The position numbers were made by a program, and so were the translations under genes. Below are positions 54,986 to 63,596 of a stretch of 64,000 nucleotides of DNA, one piece after another. The notes beneath the pieces are model-generated. The model made no database searches. It was not told where the DNA came from and saw only the letters and a list, made by a program, of their open reading frames with translations. The stretch comes from Burkholderia sp. 9120 (lineage in GTDB: Bacteria; Pseudomonadota; Gammaproteobacteria; Burkholderiales; Burkholderiaceae), in the NCBI RefSeq assembly GCF_000745015.1, contig NZ_JQNA01000002.1, forward strand, positions 3,472,001 to 3,536,000, read 5' to 3'. Positions within the stretch are counted from its first letter, which is position 1, and each line of letters begins with the position of its first letter.

Positions 54986-55155
54986 GGCCGATCGTAACAT
55001 TCCCAGGCGTGACAGCGCGTCTGGTGCAGGTTATGAGTGCGGCTACTGCGCCTTCCGCCATGTCTCAGCCAGCCCTATATTGAATGCACCGGCTCGCTAC
55101 CGACGAGCCCTCGTCCGATGCGTTCGGACCTGCGTCATTCAAAAGGATCGCTCAC

Positions 55156-55848
55156 ATGCAAACATCACCCCGGCAGAAAACCATTCTTCTTATCGGCGCG
55201 TCGCGCGGTCTCGGGTTGGCGATGACCGCCGAATACCTCAAACGCGGCTGGCGCGTCATCGCCACCGGGCGGCCGGCATCGACGGACAAGCTTCGTCACC
55301 TAAGCGGCGCGCTCGACATCGAAACCGTCGACATCACGCTGCCGGAGCAGGTCGCGGCCTTACGCGCTCGCCTCGCGGACCGCCAACTCGACGTGCTGTT
55401 CGTCAACGCGGGCGTGAAGAACGACGACCACGAAACCATCGCCGACGTGTCGACCGACGAATTCATTCGCGTGATGGTGACGAACGCGCTCAGTCCGATG
55501 CGCGTGGTCGAAGCGTTTCAGGATCTCGTGCTGCCCAACGGTACGATCGGCGTGATGTCGTCGGGACAGGGCAGCGTCACGAACAACGTCAACGGCAACT
55601 ACGAGGTGTATCGCGGCAGCAAGGCCGCGCTGAACATGTTCATGCGCAGTTTCGCGGCGCGCCACGCCGACGACCCGCGCACCTTGCTATTGATGGCGCC
55701 GGGTTGGGTGCGAACCGACATGGGGGGACCGGAAGCGCGCTTGAGTATCGAGGAAAGCATTCCGAACCTGTTGAATACGATCGACGCCTACGAAGGACGC
55801 TCAGGATTGCATTACCTCGACTATCTCGGCCGGGTGGTGCCGTGGTGA
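55156..55848 (+). CDS. SDR-family oxidoreductase
   Basis: 230 residues from ATG 55156 with AAGGAT before it. Motifs: LIGASRGLGLAM (cofactor), FVNAGVKND, SSGQGSV with Ser, and YEVYRGSKAAL (YxxxK, here YRGSK). Some resemblance to C-factor/CsgA-like SDRs. Arg in ATGRPAS suggests NADPH. Likely controlled by the divergent LysR. Confidence 0.9.
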   Translation: MQTSPRQKTILLIGASRGLGLAMTAEYLKRGWRVIATGRPASTDKLRHLSGALDIETVDITLPEQVAALRARLADRQLDVLFVNAGVKNDDHETIADVSTDEFIRVMVTNALSPMRVVEAFQDLVLPNGTIGVMSSGQGSVTNNVNGNYEVYRGSKAALNMFMRSFAARHADDPRTLLLMAPGWVRTDMGGPEARLSIEESIPNLLNTIDAYEGRSGLHYLDYLGRVVPW

Positions 55849-55878
55849 CGCGACCGTCTGCGTTCTCGCCGGGCAAGG

Positions 55879-55906
55879 ACTACTGAGGCAGCTACTGAGG
55901 CGCGCC
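55879..55906. repeat. 12-base tandem duplication on the padR stop codon
   Basis: CTACTGAGGCAG followed by CTACTGAGGCGC. On the minus strand the TAG stop of the PadR gene (55892-55894) lies in the second copy, and the neighbouring copy repeats it. Confidence 0.8.
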
Positions 55907-56443
55907 GCGCCCGGCCGTCTCCAGAATGGGCAACACCTCGCTGGCCCATTCGAGCCAACCCTGTTCCGTCATGATGCCGCCGCGCAAGACCGCGTGCTGC
56001 AGCTTCTGCGCGATCGACATATCGCTCGCCGCAAAATCGCGCTGTTCGATCTCGAGATAGGTGTCCAGCTTGGCCCGATGCTCGGCGATGAGCCGGCGCA
56101 ATTCCCGCTCCACGCCATGCGGGCCGATGACGGATTCCGCCCTGAGCTTGATCAGCAGGGCGCGGCTCGCGTCGCCGTCCGTCGTGGGCTCCGACACCCA
56201 GCGCGCCAGTTCGTCCTGCCCCGGCGCCAGCACCTGGTACAGCCGCCGGCGGCGCTTGCCGCCATCTTCGTCGTCGCTCGCGACGATCCAGCCCGCCTCG
56301 GCCATCCGCCCAAGTTCGCGATAAATCTGCTGATGACTGGCATGCCAGAAATAGCCGATGGATTTGTCGAAGCGCCGCGCAAGGTCGTAGCCGCTGGAAG
56401 GCTTTTCCAGCAGCGAAGTGAGGAGGGCGTGTTGAATGGACAT
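55892..56443 (-). CDS. PadR-family transcriptional regulator
   Basis: 183 residues from ATG 56443. N-terminal winged helix (MSIQHALLTSLLEKPSSGYDLARRFD, HASHQQIYRELGRMAEAGWI) and a C-terminal helical dimerisation domain, typical of two-domain PadR (PadR/VirR type). It is divergent from the SnoaL-like gene. Two near-identical palindromes in between are likely its operators, so it should repress both. Confidence 0.92.
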   Translation of the reverse strand: MSIQHALLTSLLEKPSSGYDLARRFDKSIGYFWHASHQQIYRELGRMAEAGWIVASDDEDGGKRRRRLYQVLAPGQDELARWVSEPTTDGDASRALLIKLRAESVIGPHGVERELRRLIAEHRAKLDTYLEIEQRDFAASDMSIAQKLQHAVLRGGIMTEQGWLEWASEVLPILETAGRGAPQ

Positions 56444-56481
56444 GGGCGCCATTTTAGCGGCTGCCGTCTGGGTCGCAAAAC

Positions 56482-56504
56482 TTTATGCACTCAGTTGCAT
56501 ATTG
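56482..56504. promoter_or_regulatory. PadR-type operator, copy 1
   Basis: TATGCACTCAGTTGCATA with flanks, an imperfect palindrome of the ATGCAA...TTGCAT kind known for PadR. The second copy begins 41 bases later, near four DNA turns. Confidence 0.7.
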
Positions 56505-56522
56505 GGCGGCACCCCGCTATTC

Positions 56523-56545
56523 TTTATGCAACCAGTTGCGTATTG
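56523..56545. promoter_or_regulatory. PadR-type operator, copy 2
   Basis: TATGCAACCAGTTGCGTA with flanks shared with copy 1 (TTTATGCA...AGTTGC.TATTG). It ends 27 bases before the downstream GTG start. Confidence 0.7.
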
Positions 56546-56572
56546 ATGAACGCCTATACCAAGGAGACCGAC

Positions 56573-57016
56573 GTGGAAGCACACCCCTTATCCGAAGCCG
56601 CGCAGCGCACGCTGTCGGCCTGGCACGACCTTCTGCAACGGAGTGCGATGGACGAACTGGACCCGCTGCTGGCCGACAGCATCGTGTTCCGCTCGCCGGT
56701 TGCGCACACGTCCTATCCGGGCAAAGCAGCCATCCGGCTGATATTGAAAACGGTCAACGGCGTGTTCCGCCAATTCGAGTACCACCGCCGTTTCGTCAGC
56801 GAAGACGGGCGGAGCGTGGTGCTGGAATTCAGTGCCGAAGTCGACGGTAAGTCGCTTAAAGGCATCGACATGCTGCGCTTCGACGAGCACGGCAAGATCG
56901 AAGAATTCGAGGTGATGGTGCGTCCCATGAGCGGCTTGCAGGCGCTGGCGGCTCAGATGGGGGCGCAACTGGCGTCCGCCCAGGCCGTGCTGAGCGGCAA
57001 GAGCGACGCGGTCTGA
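56573..57016 (+). CDS. SnoaL/NTF2-like protein
   Basis: 147 residues. GTG 56573 is chosen because AAGGAG lies six bases upstream; ATG 56546 would put that site inside the gene. The cone-shaped SnoaL fold is suggested by the N-terminal helix (ALSAWHDLLQRSAMDELDPLL) and strands FRSPVAHTSYPGK, EFSAEVDGKSLKGIDMLRFD. Could be a small enzyme or binder. Presumed PadR target. Confidence 0.8.
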   Translation: MEAHPLSEAAQRTLSAWHDLLQRSAMDELDPLLADSIVFRSPVAHTSYPGKAAIRLILKTVNGVFRQFEYHRRFVSEDGRSVVLEFSAEVDGKSLKGIDMLRFDEHGKIEEFEVMVRPMSGLQALAAQMGAQLASAQAVLSGKSDAV

Positions 57017-57142
57017 GCGGTCGCACCCCGAGTTGCCGCCGCCGCGGCTTGTTGCCGAACTTGCCACCCAACCCGCCGCCGGTTTTCTGCCGGATCGTTA
57101 CCGGCAAGCACCGAACATCGTTCCTTCCTTCCAGGAAAACTC

Positions 57143-58129
57143 ATGTCCTTACCCGCCGTACTTAAAGGCCGCCTCGCGCTGCCGATGATCTGCTCGCCGC
57201 TGTTCATCATCTCCAACCCCGAGCTCGTGATCGCCCAATGCAAGGCCGGTGTCGTCGGCTCGTTCCCGGCCCTCAACGCCCGGCCTGGACCGGTGCTGGA
57301 GGAGTGGCTGGCGCGCATCACGAACGAACTGGCCGAGCACGACGCCCGGCATCCGGAGCGGCCGGCCGCGCCGTTCGCGGTCAATCAGATCGTGCATAAG
57401 TCGAACAACCGGCTGGAGTATGACCTCGAGCTGTGCGCCAGATACAAGGTGCCGATCACCATCACATCGCTCGGCGCGCGCGAGGACGTGAACCGCTCGG
57501 TGCATGCCTATGGCGGCATCGTGTTGCACGACGTGATCGACAACACGTTCGCGAAGAAAGCGATCGACAAAGGCGCGGACGGCCTGATCGCAGTCGCCGC
57601 GGGAGCCGGCGGACATGCCGGCCGGTTGTCGCCGTTTGCGCTGCTGCACGAGATCCGCGAATGGTTCGACGGCCCGTTGGCGCTGTCCGGCGCCATCGCC
57701 AGCGGCGATGCGATCCTGGCCGCGCAGGCGGCCGGCGCCGACCTGGCCTATATCGGCTCGGCCTTTATCGCCACGTCCGAAGCCAATGCGGACGAGCGCT
57801 ACAAGCAGATGATTGTGGACAGCACGGCCGCTGACATCGTGTATTCCAATCTGTTCACCGGCGTGCATGGCAACTATCTGCGTCACAGTATCGCCAACGC
57901 CGGGCTCGATCCGGATGCGCTGCCGGAGTCCGATCCGTCCAGCATGAATTTCAGCGCCGAGAACATCAGCAAGGCCAAGGCATGGCGCGATATCTGGGGC
58001 GCTGGTCAGGGCGTGGGCGCGGTCAAGCGGGTTATGCCCGCAGCGGAACTGGTGGCGCGTTTCGTCGATGAATACCAGGCCGCGCGCGATCGTCTGGAGC
58101 TCGCTGCCGGGCTGGTCCGCGCCCTCTGA
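57143..58129 (+). CDS. NAD(P)H-dependent flavin oxidoreductase, nitronate monooxygenase family
   Basis: 328 residues, FMN-binding TIM barrel: LPMICSPLFIISNPELVIAQ, then VVGSFPALN, a GADGLIAVAAGAGGHAG phosphate loop, and LSGAIASGDAILAAQAAGADLAYIGSAFIAT. The His in GAGGHAG is the usual catalytic position. Class II nitronate monooxygenases oxidise alkyl nitronates, protecting against propionate-3-nitronate. The gene follows the PadR target in the same direction; co-regulation is possible. Confidence 0.9.
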   Translation: MSLPAVLKGRLALPMICSPLFIISNPELVIAQCKAGVVGSFPALNARPGPVLEEWLARITNELAEHDARHPERPAAPFAVNQIVHKSNNRLEYDLELCARYKVPITITSLGAREDVNRSVHAYGGIVLHDVIDNTFAKKAIDKGADGLIAVAAGAGGHAGRLSPFALLHEIREWFDGPLALSGAIASGDAILAAQAAGADLAYIGSAFIATSEANADERYKQMIVDSTAADIVYSNLFTGVHGNYLRHSIANAGLDPDALPESDPSSMNFSAENISKAKAWRDIWGAGQGVGAVKRVMPAAELVARFVDEYQAARDRLELAAGLVRAL

Positions 58130-58145
58130 GGGGAGCAGAAAGAAA

Positions 58146-58170
58146 AAAACGCCCCGTAGGGCGTTTTTCT
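58146..58170. terminator. Bidirectional terminator
   Basis: AACGCCC-cgta-GGGCGTT (58149-58166) with A-run left and T-run right. Lies between the nitronate monooxygenase gene and the converging porin gene. Confidence 0.88.
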
Positions 58171-58218
58171 GAATCTCGAACCGGCAAGGCGCTTGCACGC
58201 CTCGCCGGCAAGACCCGC

Positions 58219-59379
58219 TTAGAACTTGTGACGGATACCGACGCGGAACGCCAGTTGGTTGTCAGCCGTGCCCGAGTTACCGAAGTAGCTCGTGCTCGAA
58301 CCGATCTGTGCTGCCAGATTCGACGAACCGACGCGGCCCGAAGCGATCTGGTAGATGCCCAGTGCGTACACGTCCGTGCGCTTGCTCAGCGCGTAGTCGA
58401 GGCTCAGGTCGCCCTGGTTGAAATGACCCGTGTTCGAGCCGCTCAGGTGCATGTACGTGTAGCCCGCGCCTGCCGTCAGAGCCGGCGTGAATGCGTACTT
58501 CGCGCCTGCTTCATACGCTGCGAACGTCGTCGACGCGCCCGTGATCGGCGAGAAGTGCGTGTTCGTGTACAACGCCCACAGCGTCGCTGCGCCGATCGAG
58601 TAACGGCCGCCAACGCCGAACGTACGCAGATCGCGCACGGTGTTGAGCGTCAGGTTCGAGATAGCCGTCGAGAAGGCAGGCGATGCCTGGCCCGGGTAAC
58701 GGATGTCCGTGTACGCTGCGCCGACGCCGAACGGGCCGTTTGCGTAGTTCACGCCGAAGCTGTAAGCACGCGACGAACCTGCCACCGATGCCGTTGCCGG
58801 GCCGGTTGCCGGTGCGCCTGCGAATGCGCCAGCCTGGTTCGAGAAGCCGTACATCGCGCCGAAGGTCAGGCCCGCGAAATTCGCGCTGCTGAACTTGACT
58901 GCGTTGTTGATACGGCTCGACGTCAGTTGGTCGATGTCGTTGATGTGGTAAGCGTAGTTACCCGCGACGGTCTGGCCGCCGGTCGAGTAGTTGCCACCCA
59001 GATAGTCGGTCGAGAACGAGTACTGGCGACCGAACGTCACCGAACCGACGTTGTTCTGCGACAGACCGACATAAGCTTGACGGCCGAACAACGCGCCGCC
59101 CTGGCCGAGCGTGCCGTTGCCGCTGTTGAAGCCGCTTTCCAGCACGAACAGTGCCTTCAGGCCGCCACCCAGATCTTCGGTGCCGCGCAGGCCCCAACGG
59201 CTGCCTTGAGCGACGCCGTCGTCGTACTTGACGAGCTTGTCGTGACCGCTTGCGGTCTTCGAGTTGTTGGCGTAGCTGATACCTGCGTCGATCAGGCCGT
59301 ACAGCGTGACGCTGCTTTGTGCGTGAGCGGCGGAAGCGAAGACTGCGAGCGTAGCGGCGGCAAATACTTTCTTGTTCAA
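58219..59379 (-). CDS. General porin, Burkholderia OmpC-like, TTG start
   Basis: 386 residues. A Sec signal (NKKVFAAATLAVFASAAHA) precedes a 16-strand barrel with QSSVTLYGLIDAGISY at the start and ending in FRVGIRHKF, the terminal Phe recognised by the BAM complex. Family trimeric pores admit small hydrophilic solutes. The start is unusual: no ATG is present before the signal, but TTG at 59379 has GGAGAAAG just upstream, so translation probably begins there. Confidence 0.92.
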   Translation of the reverse strand: MNKKVFAAATLAVFASAAHAQSSVTLYGLIDAGISYANNSKTASGHDKLVKYDDGVAQGSRWGLRGTEDLGGGLKALFVLESGFNSGNGTLGQGGALFGRQAYVGLSQNNVGSVTFGRQYSFSTDYLGGNYSTGGQTVAGNYAYHINDIDQLTSSRINNAVKFSSANFAGLTFGAMYGFSNQAGAFAGAPATGPATASVAGSSRAYSFGVNYANGPFGVGAAYTDIRYPGQASPAFSTAISNLTLNTVRDLRTFGVGGRYSIGAATLWALYTNTHFSPITGASTTFAAYEAGAKYAFTPALTAGAGYTYMHLSGSNTGHFNQGDLSLDYALSKRTDVYALGIYQIASGRVGSSNLAAQIGSSTSYFGNSGTADNQLAFRVGIRHKF

Positions 59380-59679
59380 GACTTTCTCCGGATAAAAAAT
59401 TGAGCAGATCGTCAGCCCAGCTCTTTGGCAAGGTCGTGCGATGGGCCGAAATTTAAGGGAACGCAGAGTAAGGTATGTGACAGCTTCGCTTATTTTTGAA
59501 ATCTGTAGCGCCGGCGCGACACTCACATAGCTTTGCGCGGCGAATTCGCGCAAGCCCCGCCGCATATAAGCTTTTTCACTTTCCGCCATCTAAGCGTGTG
59601 AAAAACGATTGGTTTTCCGGGGCGATTAGCGCATGCGACGATGCGCCCCTACCAATCACATTGCTTGTGGGGAAAACGT
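59380..59679. other. Divergent intergenic region porin / metQ-like
   Basis: 300 bases. It should hold promoters for both. A TTGCGCG...CGCGCAA palindrome at about 59534-59554 and A/T-rich blocks are visible. No gene seen. Confidence 0.5.
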
Positions 59680-60486
59680 ATGCAACGCCGGACAATCATC
59701 CAGAATCTGCTCGCAATCGCCGCTATTTCGCTGACGGCAACGTTTGCGCACGCCGCGGACAAGGAACTCAGGATCGGCACGATGAGCGGCCCGGATGCGC
59801 AGATCTGGTCGGTCGTGACTAAAGTCGCGGCGCGCGAAGGCCTGAACGTGAAGGTGATCGAGTTCAACGACTACGTGCAGCCGAACGCCGCGCTCGACTC
59901 CGGCGATCTCGACGCCAACGGTTTTCAGCATCAGCCGTTTCTGGACAGCCAGATCAGGCAGCGCGGCTACAAGATCGTCAACGTCGGCCTGACCTATGTC
60001 TCGCCGATGGGCTTCTATTCGAAGAAACTGAAGTCGCTCAAGGACTTGCCGGAAGGCGCGAAGGTCGGCATCCAGAACGATCCGTCGAACGGCAACCGCG
60101 CGTTGCTGCTGTTGCAGAAGTACGGCGTGATCAAGCTGAAGCCGGGCGTCGGCACGAACGGCGTCAACGCGACGCCGCTCGACGTTGCCGAGAATCCGAA
60201 GAAGATCAAGCTGGTGGAACTGGATGCCGCGCAACTGCCGCGCGCGCTCGACGACCTCGACGCGGCGTCGATCAACACCGACTACGCGGTCAAGGCCGGC
60301 CTGCAGCCGACCAAAGACGCGATCGCGATCGAAGACCTGAAGGGCCCATACGCGAATCTGATCGCGGTGCGTGTGCAGGACCGCAATCAGCCGTGGGTGA
60401 AGAAGCTGGTCGCGGCGTATGAGTCGGATGAAGTGCGCAAGTACATCGACACGCAGTTCAAAGGCGCGATTATTCCGGCGTTCTGA
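59680..60486 (+). CDS. MetQ/NlpA-type ABC substrate-binding protein
   Basis: 268 residues from ATG 59680. Sec signal (IIQNLLAIAAISLTATFAHA), no lipobox Cys, so periplasmic. Family motifs: ELRIGTMSGPDAQIW, GDLDANGFQHQPFLD, and GAKVGIQNDPSNGNRAL. Binds methionine or a related amino acid for an ABC importer (MetNI); the transporter genes are not adjacent, so the partner is unknown. Confidence 0.9.
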   Translation: MQRRTIIQNLLAIAAISLTATFAHAADKELRIGTMSGPDAQIWSVVTKVAAREGLNVKVIEFNDYVQPNAALDSGDLDANGFQHQPFLDSQIRQRGYKIVNVGLTYVSPMGFYSKKLKSLKDLPEGAKVGIQNDPSNGNRALLLLQKYGVIKLKPGVGTNGVNATPLDVAENPKKIKLVELDAAQLPRALDDLDAASINTDYAVKAGLQPTKDAIAIEDLKGPYANLIAVRVQDRNQPWVKKLVAAYESDEVRKYIDTQFKGAIIPAF

Positions 60487-60498
60487 GCCTGGTTGCTC

Positions 60499-61614
60499 CT
60501 AGTTGCTCAGCAACGAGCCGCTTCTGAACGCCTTCGCCCCGGCAATCCGCGCGAACTCCAGCCCGGCCGTCGCGAAACGCGTCAGATGTCGTGCGTACAG
60601 CACGCCGGCCACGCTGCTTTTCAACGTGACGACGCGATCCGTCAGCGGGTCGACGATGTCGGCGATTTCATGGCCGGCGTCGACCCAGGTGCCGACTTCG
60701 CAGCGGTACACCAGCACGCCGCTGATCGGCGCGACGATCGGCTCGGCGCCGGCCAGCGGCGTGGCGGCGAATTCGAGCGGCGGCAGCGGGGCGGCCGTGC
60801 CGTCGATTACGCCGCGCGAGGTCAGATACTCGACGATCGCCTGCGCGTCGCGCTCGGCATACTCGTACGACACCTCACGCTGGCCGCGCAGTTCGATCGT
60901 GACCGAGATCGAGCCGTTCGGAATCGGGAAGCGCTCGCCGAAACGGCCACGCAGATCCGACCAGCAGAAGCTGTGAATTTCGTCGAACGGATTGCCCACC
61001 GAATTGAGCGCCAGCAGCGAGGCCTTCGCGTCCAGATAGCGCGCGAGCGGCTCGACTTCCGGCCACAAGTCGGGGTTCGTGTAGAGGTGCAGCGCGGCTT
61101 CCCAGTCGCAATGCAGATCGAGCACGACGTCGGCGTCGTACGAGAGCTTTTGCAGCGCGAGACGTTGCGATTCGAGTTCGGTTTCGGGCTTTTGCGCGTC
61201 GAGCGCTTCACGCATGGCCGTGCGGATGGCGCTGCGGTTCGCGTCGATGTCGTCGGTGAGGCGCGCCTCGATCACCGGCTGCACCAGCGCCGACAGATCG
61301 TGGAAATTGCGGTTGAAGTTCTGCGCGGTGTTGGTTTCGAAGCGGCCGGTCAGGTGGCCGAGAAAATGCTGATTCAGGCCGATCGGGTTGGCCACCGGCA
61401 CGATCACGACTTCGCCGCGCACCTTGCCGGCGGCTTCCAGCGCGGCCAGCTTGCGGCGCAGTTCCCACGACACCAGCATGCCGGGCAACTCGTCGGCGTG
61501 CAGCGACGACTGGATATAAATCTTCTGCCCGCCGCCGGAACCGTAATGAAAACTCGTCAGGTTACGGGCAGTGCCGAGCGTCGGGGCAATCAGCGGATGG
61601 GTTTGGGTTTGCAT
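60499..61614 (-). CDS. Succinylglutamate desuccinylase/aspartoacylase-family hydrolase
   Basis: 371 residues from ATG 61614. The zinc-peptidase-like core has SSLHADELPG (His and Glu ligands), NFNRNF, and DLHCDWEAALHLYT (second zinc His). It resembles the AstE/AspA group, which removes acyl groups from amino acids, but could be an ectoine-derivative deacetylase. Substrate unknown. It is convergent with the MetQ-like gene, only 12 bases apart. Confidence 0.88.
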   Translation of the reverse strand: MQTQTHPLIAPTLGTARNLTSFHYGSGGGQKIYIQSSLHADELPGMLVSWELRRKLAALEAAGKVRGEVVIVPVANPIGLNQHFLGHLTGRFETNTAQNFNRNFHDLSALVQPVIEARLTDDIDANRSAIRTAMREALDAQKPETELESQRLALQKLSYDADVVLDLHCDWEAALHLYTNPDLWPEVEPLARYLDAKASLLALNSVGNPFDEIHSFCWSDLRGRFGERFPIPNGSISVTIELRGQREVSYEYAERDAQAIVEYLTSRGVIDGTAAPLPPLEFAATPLAGAEPIVAPISGVLVYRCEVGTWVDAGHEIADIVDPLTDRVVTLKSSVAGVLYARHLTRFATAGLEFARIAGAKAFRSGSLLSN

Positions 61615-61784
61615 GGTCTTCGGAGTCGCGGGCAAGCGGGGCGTGCCGCGCTATGTCGTTGATTTCAGTGGGAAAGCAGGTTGGGTGGCAACGCAAAAGC
61701 AGGGCGGAGGCGGCGCGTATGGCGCGCCTCGACCGCACGATCTTAGCCGATCCGGCGCACGGCGTGGGTCGAGCGGGCGGCACA

Positions 61785-61822
61785 AACGAAACGGGCCCCG
61801 CGTGTGGCGGAGCCCGTTTTAT
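61785..61822 (-). terminator. Terminator of the hisJ-like gene
   Basis: On the minus strand ACGGGCTCCGC and GCGGGGCCCGT pair (one G-T), followed by TTTCGTTTG. Lies 40 bases beyond the stop of the amino-acid binding protein gene. Confidence 0.7.
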
Positions 61823-61861
61823 GCAACCCGGCACGCGCGCCGTCAGGCGCGCGGGGTGGGC

Positions 61862-62644
61862 TTAGCTGCCGTACACGTCGAAGTCGAAGTACTTCTTCTC
61901 GAGCTTCTTGTACGTACCGTCCTTGATGATGTCGGCGATGGCCTTGTCGACCTTCACCTTCAGATCGGTGTCTTCCTTGCGCATGCCGATGCCTGCGCCG
62001 TTGCCGAGGACCTTCTCGTCGACGATGTCCTTGCCTGCGAAGTCGTAGCCGGCGCCGCGCGGCGTCTTCAGGAAGCCGATTTCAGCTTCCACGGCGTCTT
62101 GCAGCGACGCGTCCAGACGACCCGACAGCAAGTCGGCGTAGACCTGATCCTGGTTCTGATACGGAACGACCTTCACGCCCTTCGGCTCCCAGTAGGTCTT
62201 CGCGTAGGTTTCCTGGATCGTGCCCTGCTCGACGCCCACCGCCTTGCCCTTCAGCGAGTCAGCCGTCGGCATTACGCCCGAACCTTTCTTCGACACGAGG
62301 CGCGTCGGCGTGTTGAACAGTTTCGACGAGAACGCAATCTGTTCGGCGCGTTGCGGCGTCATGGACATGGACGACAGCACGCCGTCGAACTTCTTCGCCT
62401 TCAGGGCCGGAATCATGCCGTCGAAGTCGTTTTCGACCCACACGCATTTGGCCTTCAGGCGCGTGCAGATTTCATTGCCGAGGTCGATGTCGAAGCCAAC
62501 GAGCTTGCCATCCGAGCCTTTGGACTCGAACGGGGGATAGCTGGCGTCAACGCCAAAACGGATAGTCGACCAATCTTTAGCGTGTGCGCCAATCGAGACG
62601 GTAGCAAGCAGAGCAACCGTCAAAGCCGCTAGCAGTTTTTTCAC
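61862..62644 (-). CDS. Lysine/arginine/ornithine (HisJ/ArgT-like) binding protein
   Basis: 260 residues. Sec signal (KKLLAALTVALLATVSIGAHA). Type II periplasmic fold: IRFGVDASYPPFESKGSDGK, GFDIDLGNEICTRLKAKC, then WVENDFDGMIPALKAKKFD and IAFSSKLFNTPTRLVSKKG. It delivers a basic amino acid to an ABC transporter. The permease genes are not in view to the left, and this gene appears single. Confidence 0.93.
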   Translation of the reverse strand: MKKLLAALTVALLATVSIGAHAKDWSTIRFGVDASYPPFESKGSDGKLVGFDIDLGNEICTRLKAKCVWVENDFDGMIPALKAKKFDGVLSSMSMTPQRAEQIAFSSKLFNTPTRLVSKKGSGVMPTADSLKGKAVGVEQGTIQETYAKTYWEPKGVKVVPYQNQDQVYADLLSGRLDASLQDAVEAEIGFLKTPRGAGYDFAGKDIVDEKVLGNGAGIGMRKEDTDLKVKVDKAIADIIKDGTYKKLEKKYFDFDVYGS

Positions 62645-62832
62645 TGTTTAACTCCTCGGTGTAGTTCAAATACGCCCGTATGCGGTTTTGCCGCGGCGGG
62701 CCGCCCGGCGCGACTCACGACCGGGCTTGGGTGGAAGCCGCCAGCCGGGGCGGCCAGCAGCGCGCGCCAAGCTTATCAGTTCAAAAATATTGGGAAGCTA
62801 GTGAAACACCGGATGGCGGGTGAGGATAGCTT

Positions 62833-63090
62833 TTAACGCGAGAATGTGGTGGGGTTTAAAGTGCCGACCGCGCCGCACCAGAGTTCGCCTTTACCCATCA
62901 TTTCCGCCTCGCGTGCATTCATGCCCGCGCATGCGCCATGCGAGTCCTGCAAGTCCTGCGGATTGGCTGAATCGCGCTGAATGCGCGCGAGCGACGCGCG
63001 GTTCATTTCGCCTTGCAGCCAGTTTCCAAAACCCATGACCGAGCCGGCCACGACGGCCAGCAACATCCATTCTGTTTTCTTCAAGCGCAT
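62833..63090 (-). CDS. Hypothetical membrane-anchored protein, 85 residues
   Basis: N-terminal helix (TEWMLLAVVAGSVMGFGNWL) after a positive start, then a polar part with two Cys (CAGMN and WCGAVG) that could form a disulfide in the periplasm. No family recognised. Confidence 0.6.
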   Translation of the reverse strand: MRLKKTEWMLLAVVAGSVMGFGNWLQGEMNRASLARIQRDSANPQDLQDSHGACAGMNAREAEMMGKGELWCGAVGTLNPTTFSR

Positions 63091-63596
63091 TGTGGTTGTC
63101 TTGTTCGACGACCCGAAAACCGGTTCGCTTCATGCTTTGCCCTGGCCGTGACCGGCGCGGGACAAGTTAACGTTATCGGCAGCCTCGCCGTTCTTCTTTA
63201 AGTATTGCCCCGGTGTAAGCGCGGCCTGCTTGATACCATAATTCATCGGGCATAGTTGTTCTTTCGAATCGCGCTATTAAGCAAACTTGATTACGCCCTG
63301 TTACTACGCACATGCGTTTCAAGCGGCGGGCCGCCAAATTAAAGATTCCGCATAAATCGCCGTTAATGCGGATGTGCCCGTTTGACCGGTCACGCCAGGT
63401 TGCCCGTTTTTCCCGACACCGTCGTGGCCGAAAACAAAATTGTATTGCTTTAGCGCTATCATCAATGCTCCTCGCGCTCGCTTCCTGCGGCGCAATGAGC
63501 GTATCTGTCTGAAGAAAGTCACCGAACACCACCTGCGCGGATCGCCTCCGCGTGCGGGCGTTCGTCGGCCAGGCCTTCTGCTAAACGGTGTTGTAT
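63091..63596. other. Intergenic region, 506 bases
   Basis: Between the divergent small membrane protein gene and the last gene. Mixed composition with an AT-rich block at about 63270-63450. A hairpin CCGCAT/ATGCGG lies at about 63350. Short frames on both strands have no features. Presumed promoter region. Confidence 0.5.

Noticed and set aside
63173..63532. Short minus-strand frames in the last intergenic region
   Set aside because: Several overlapping frames compete, none with a ribosome site or recognisable sequence.
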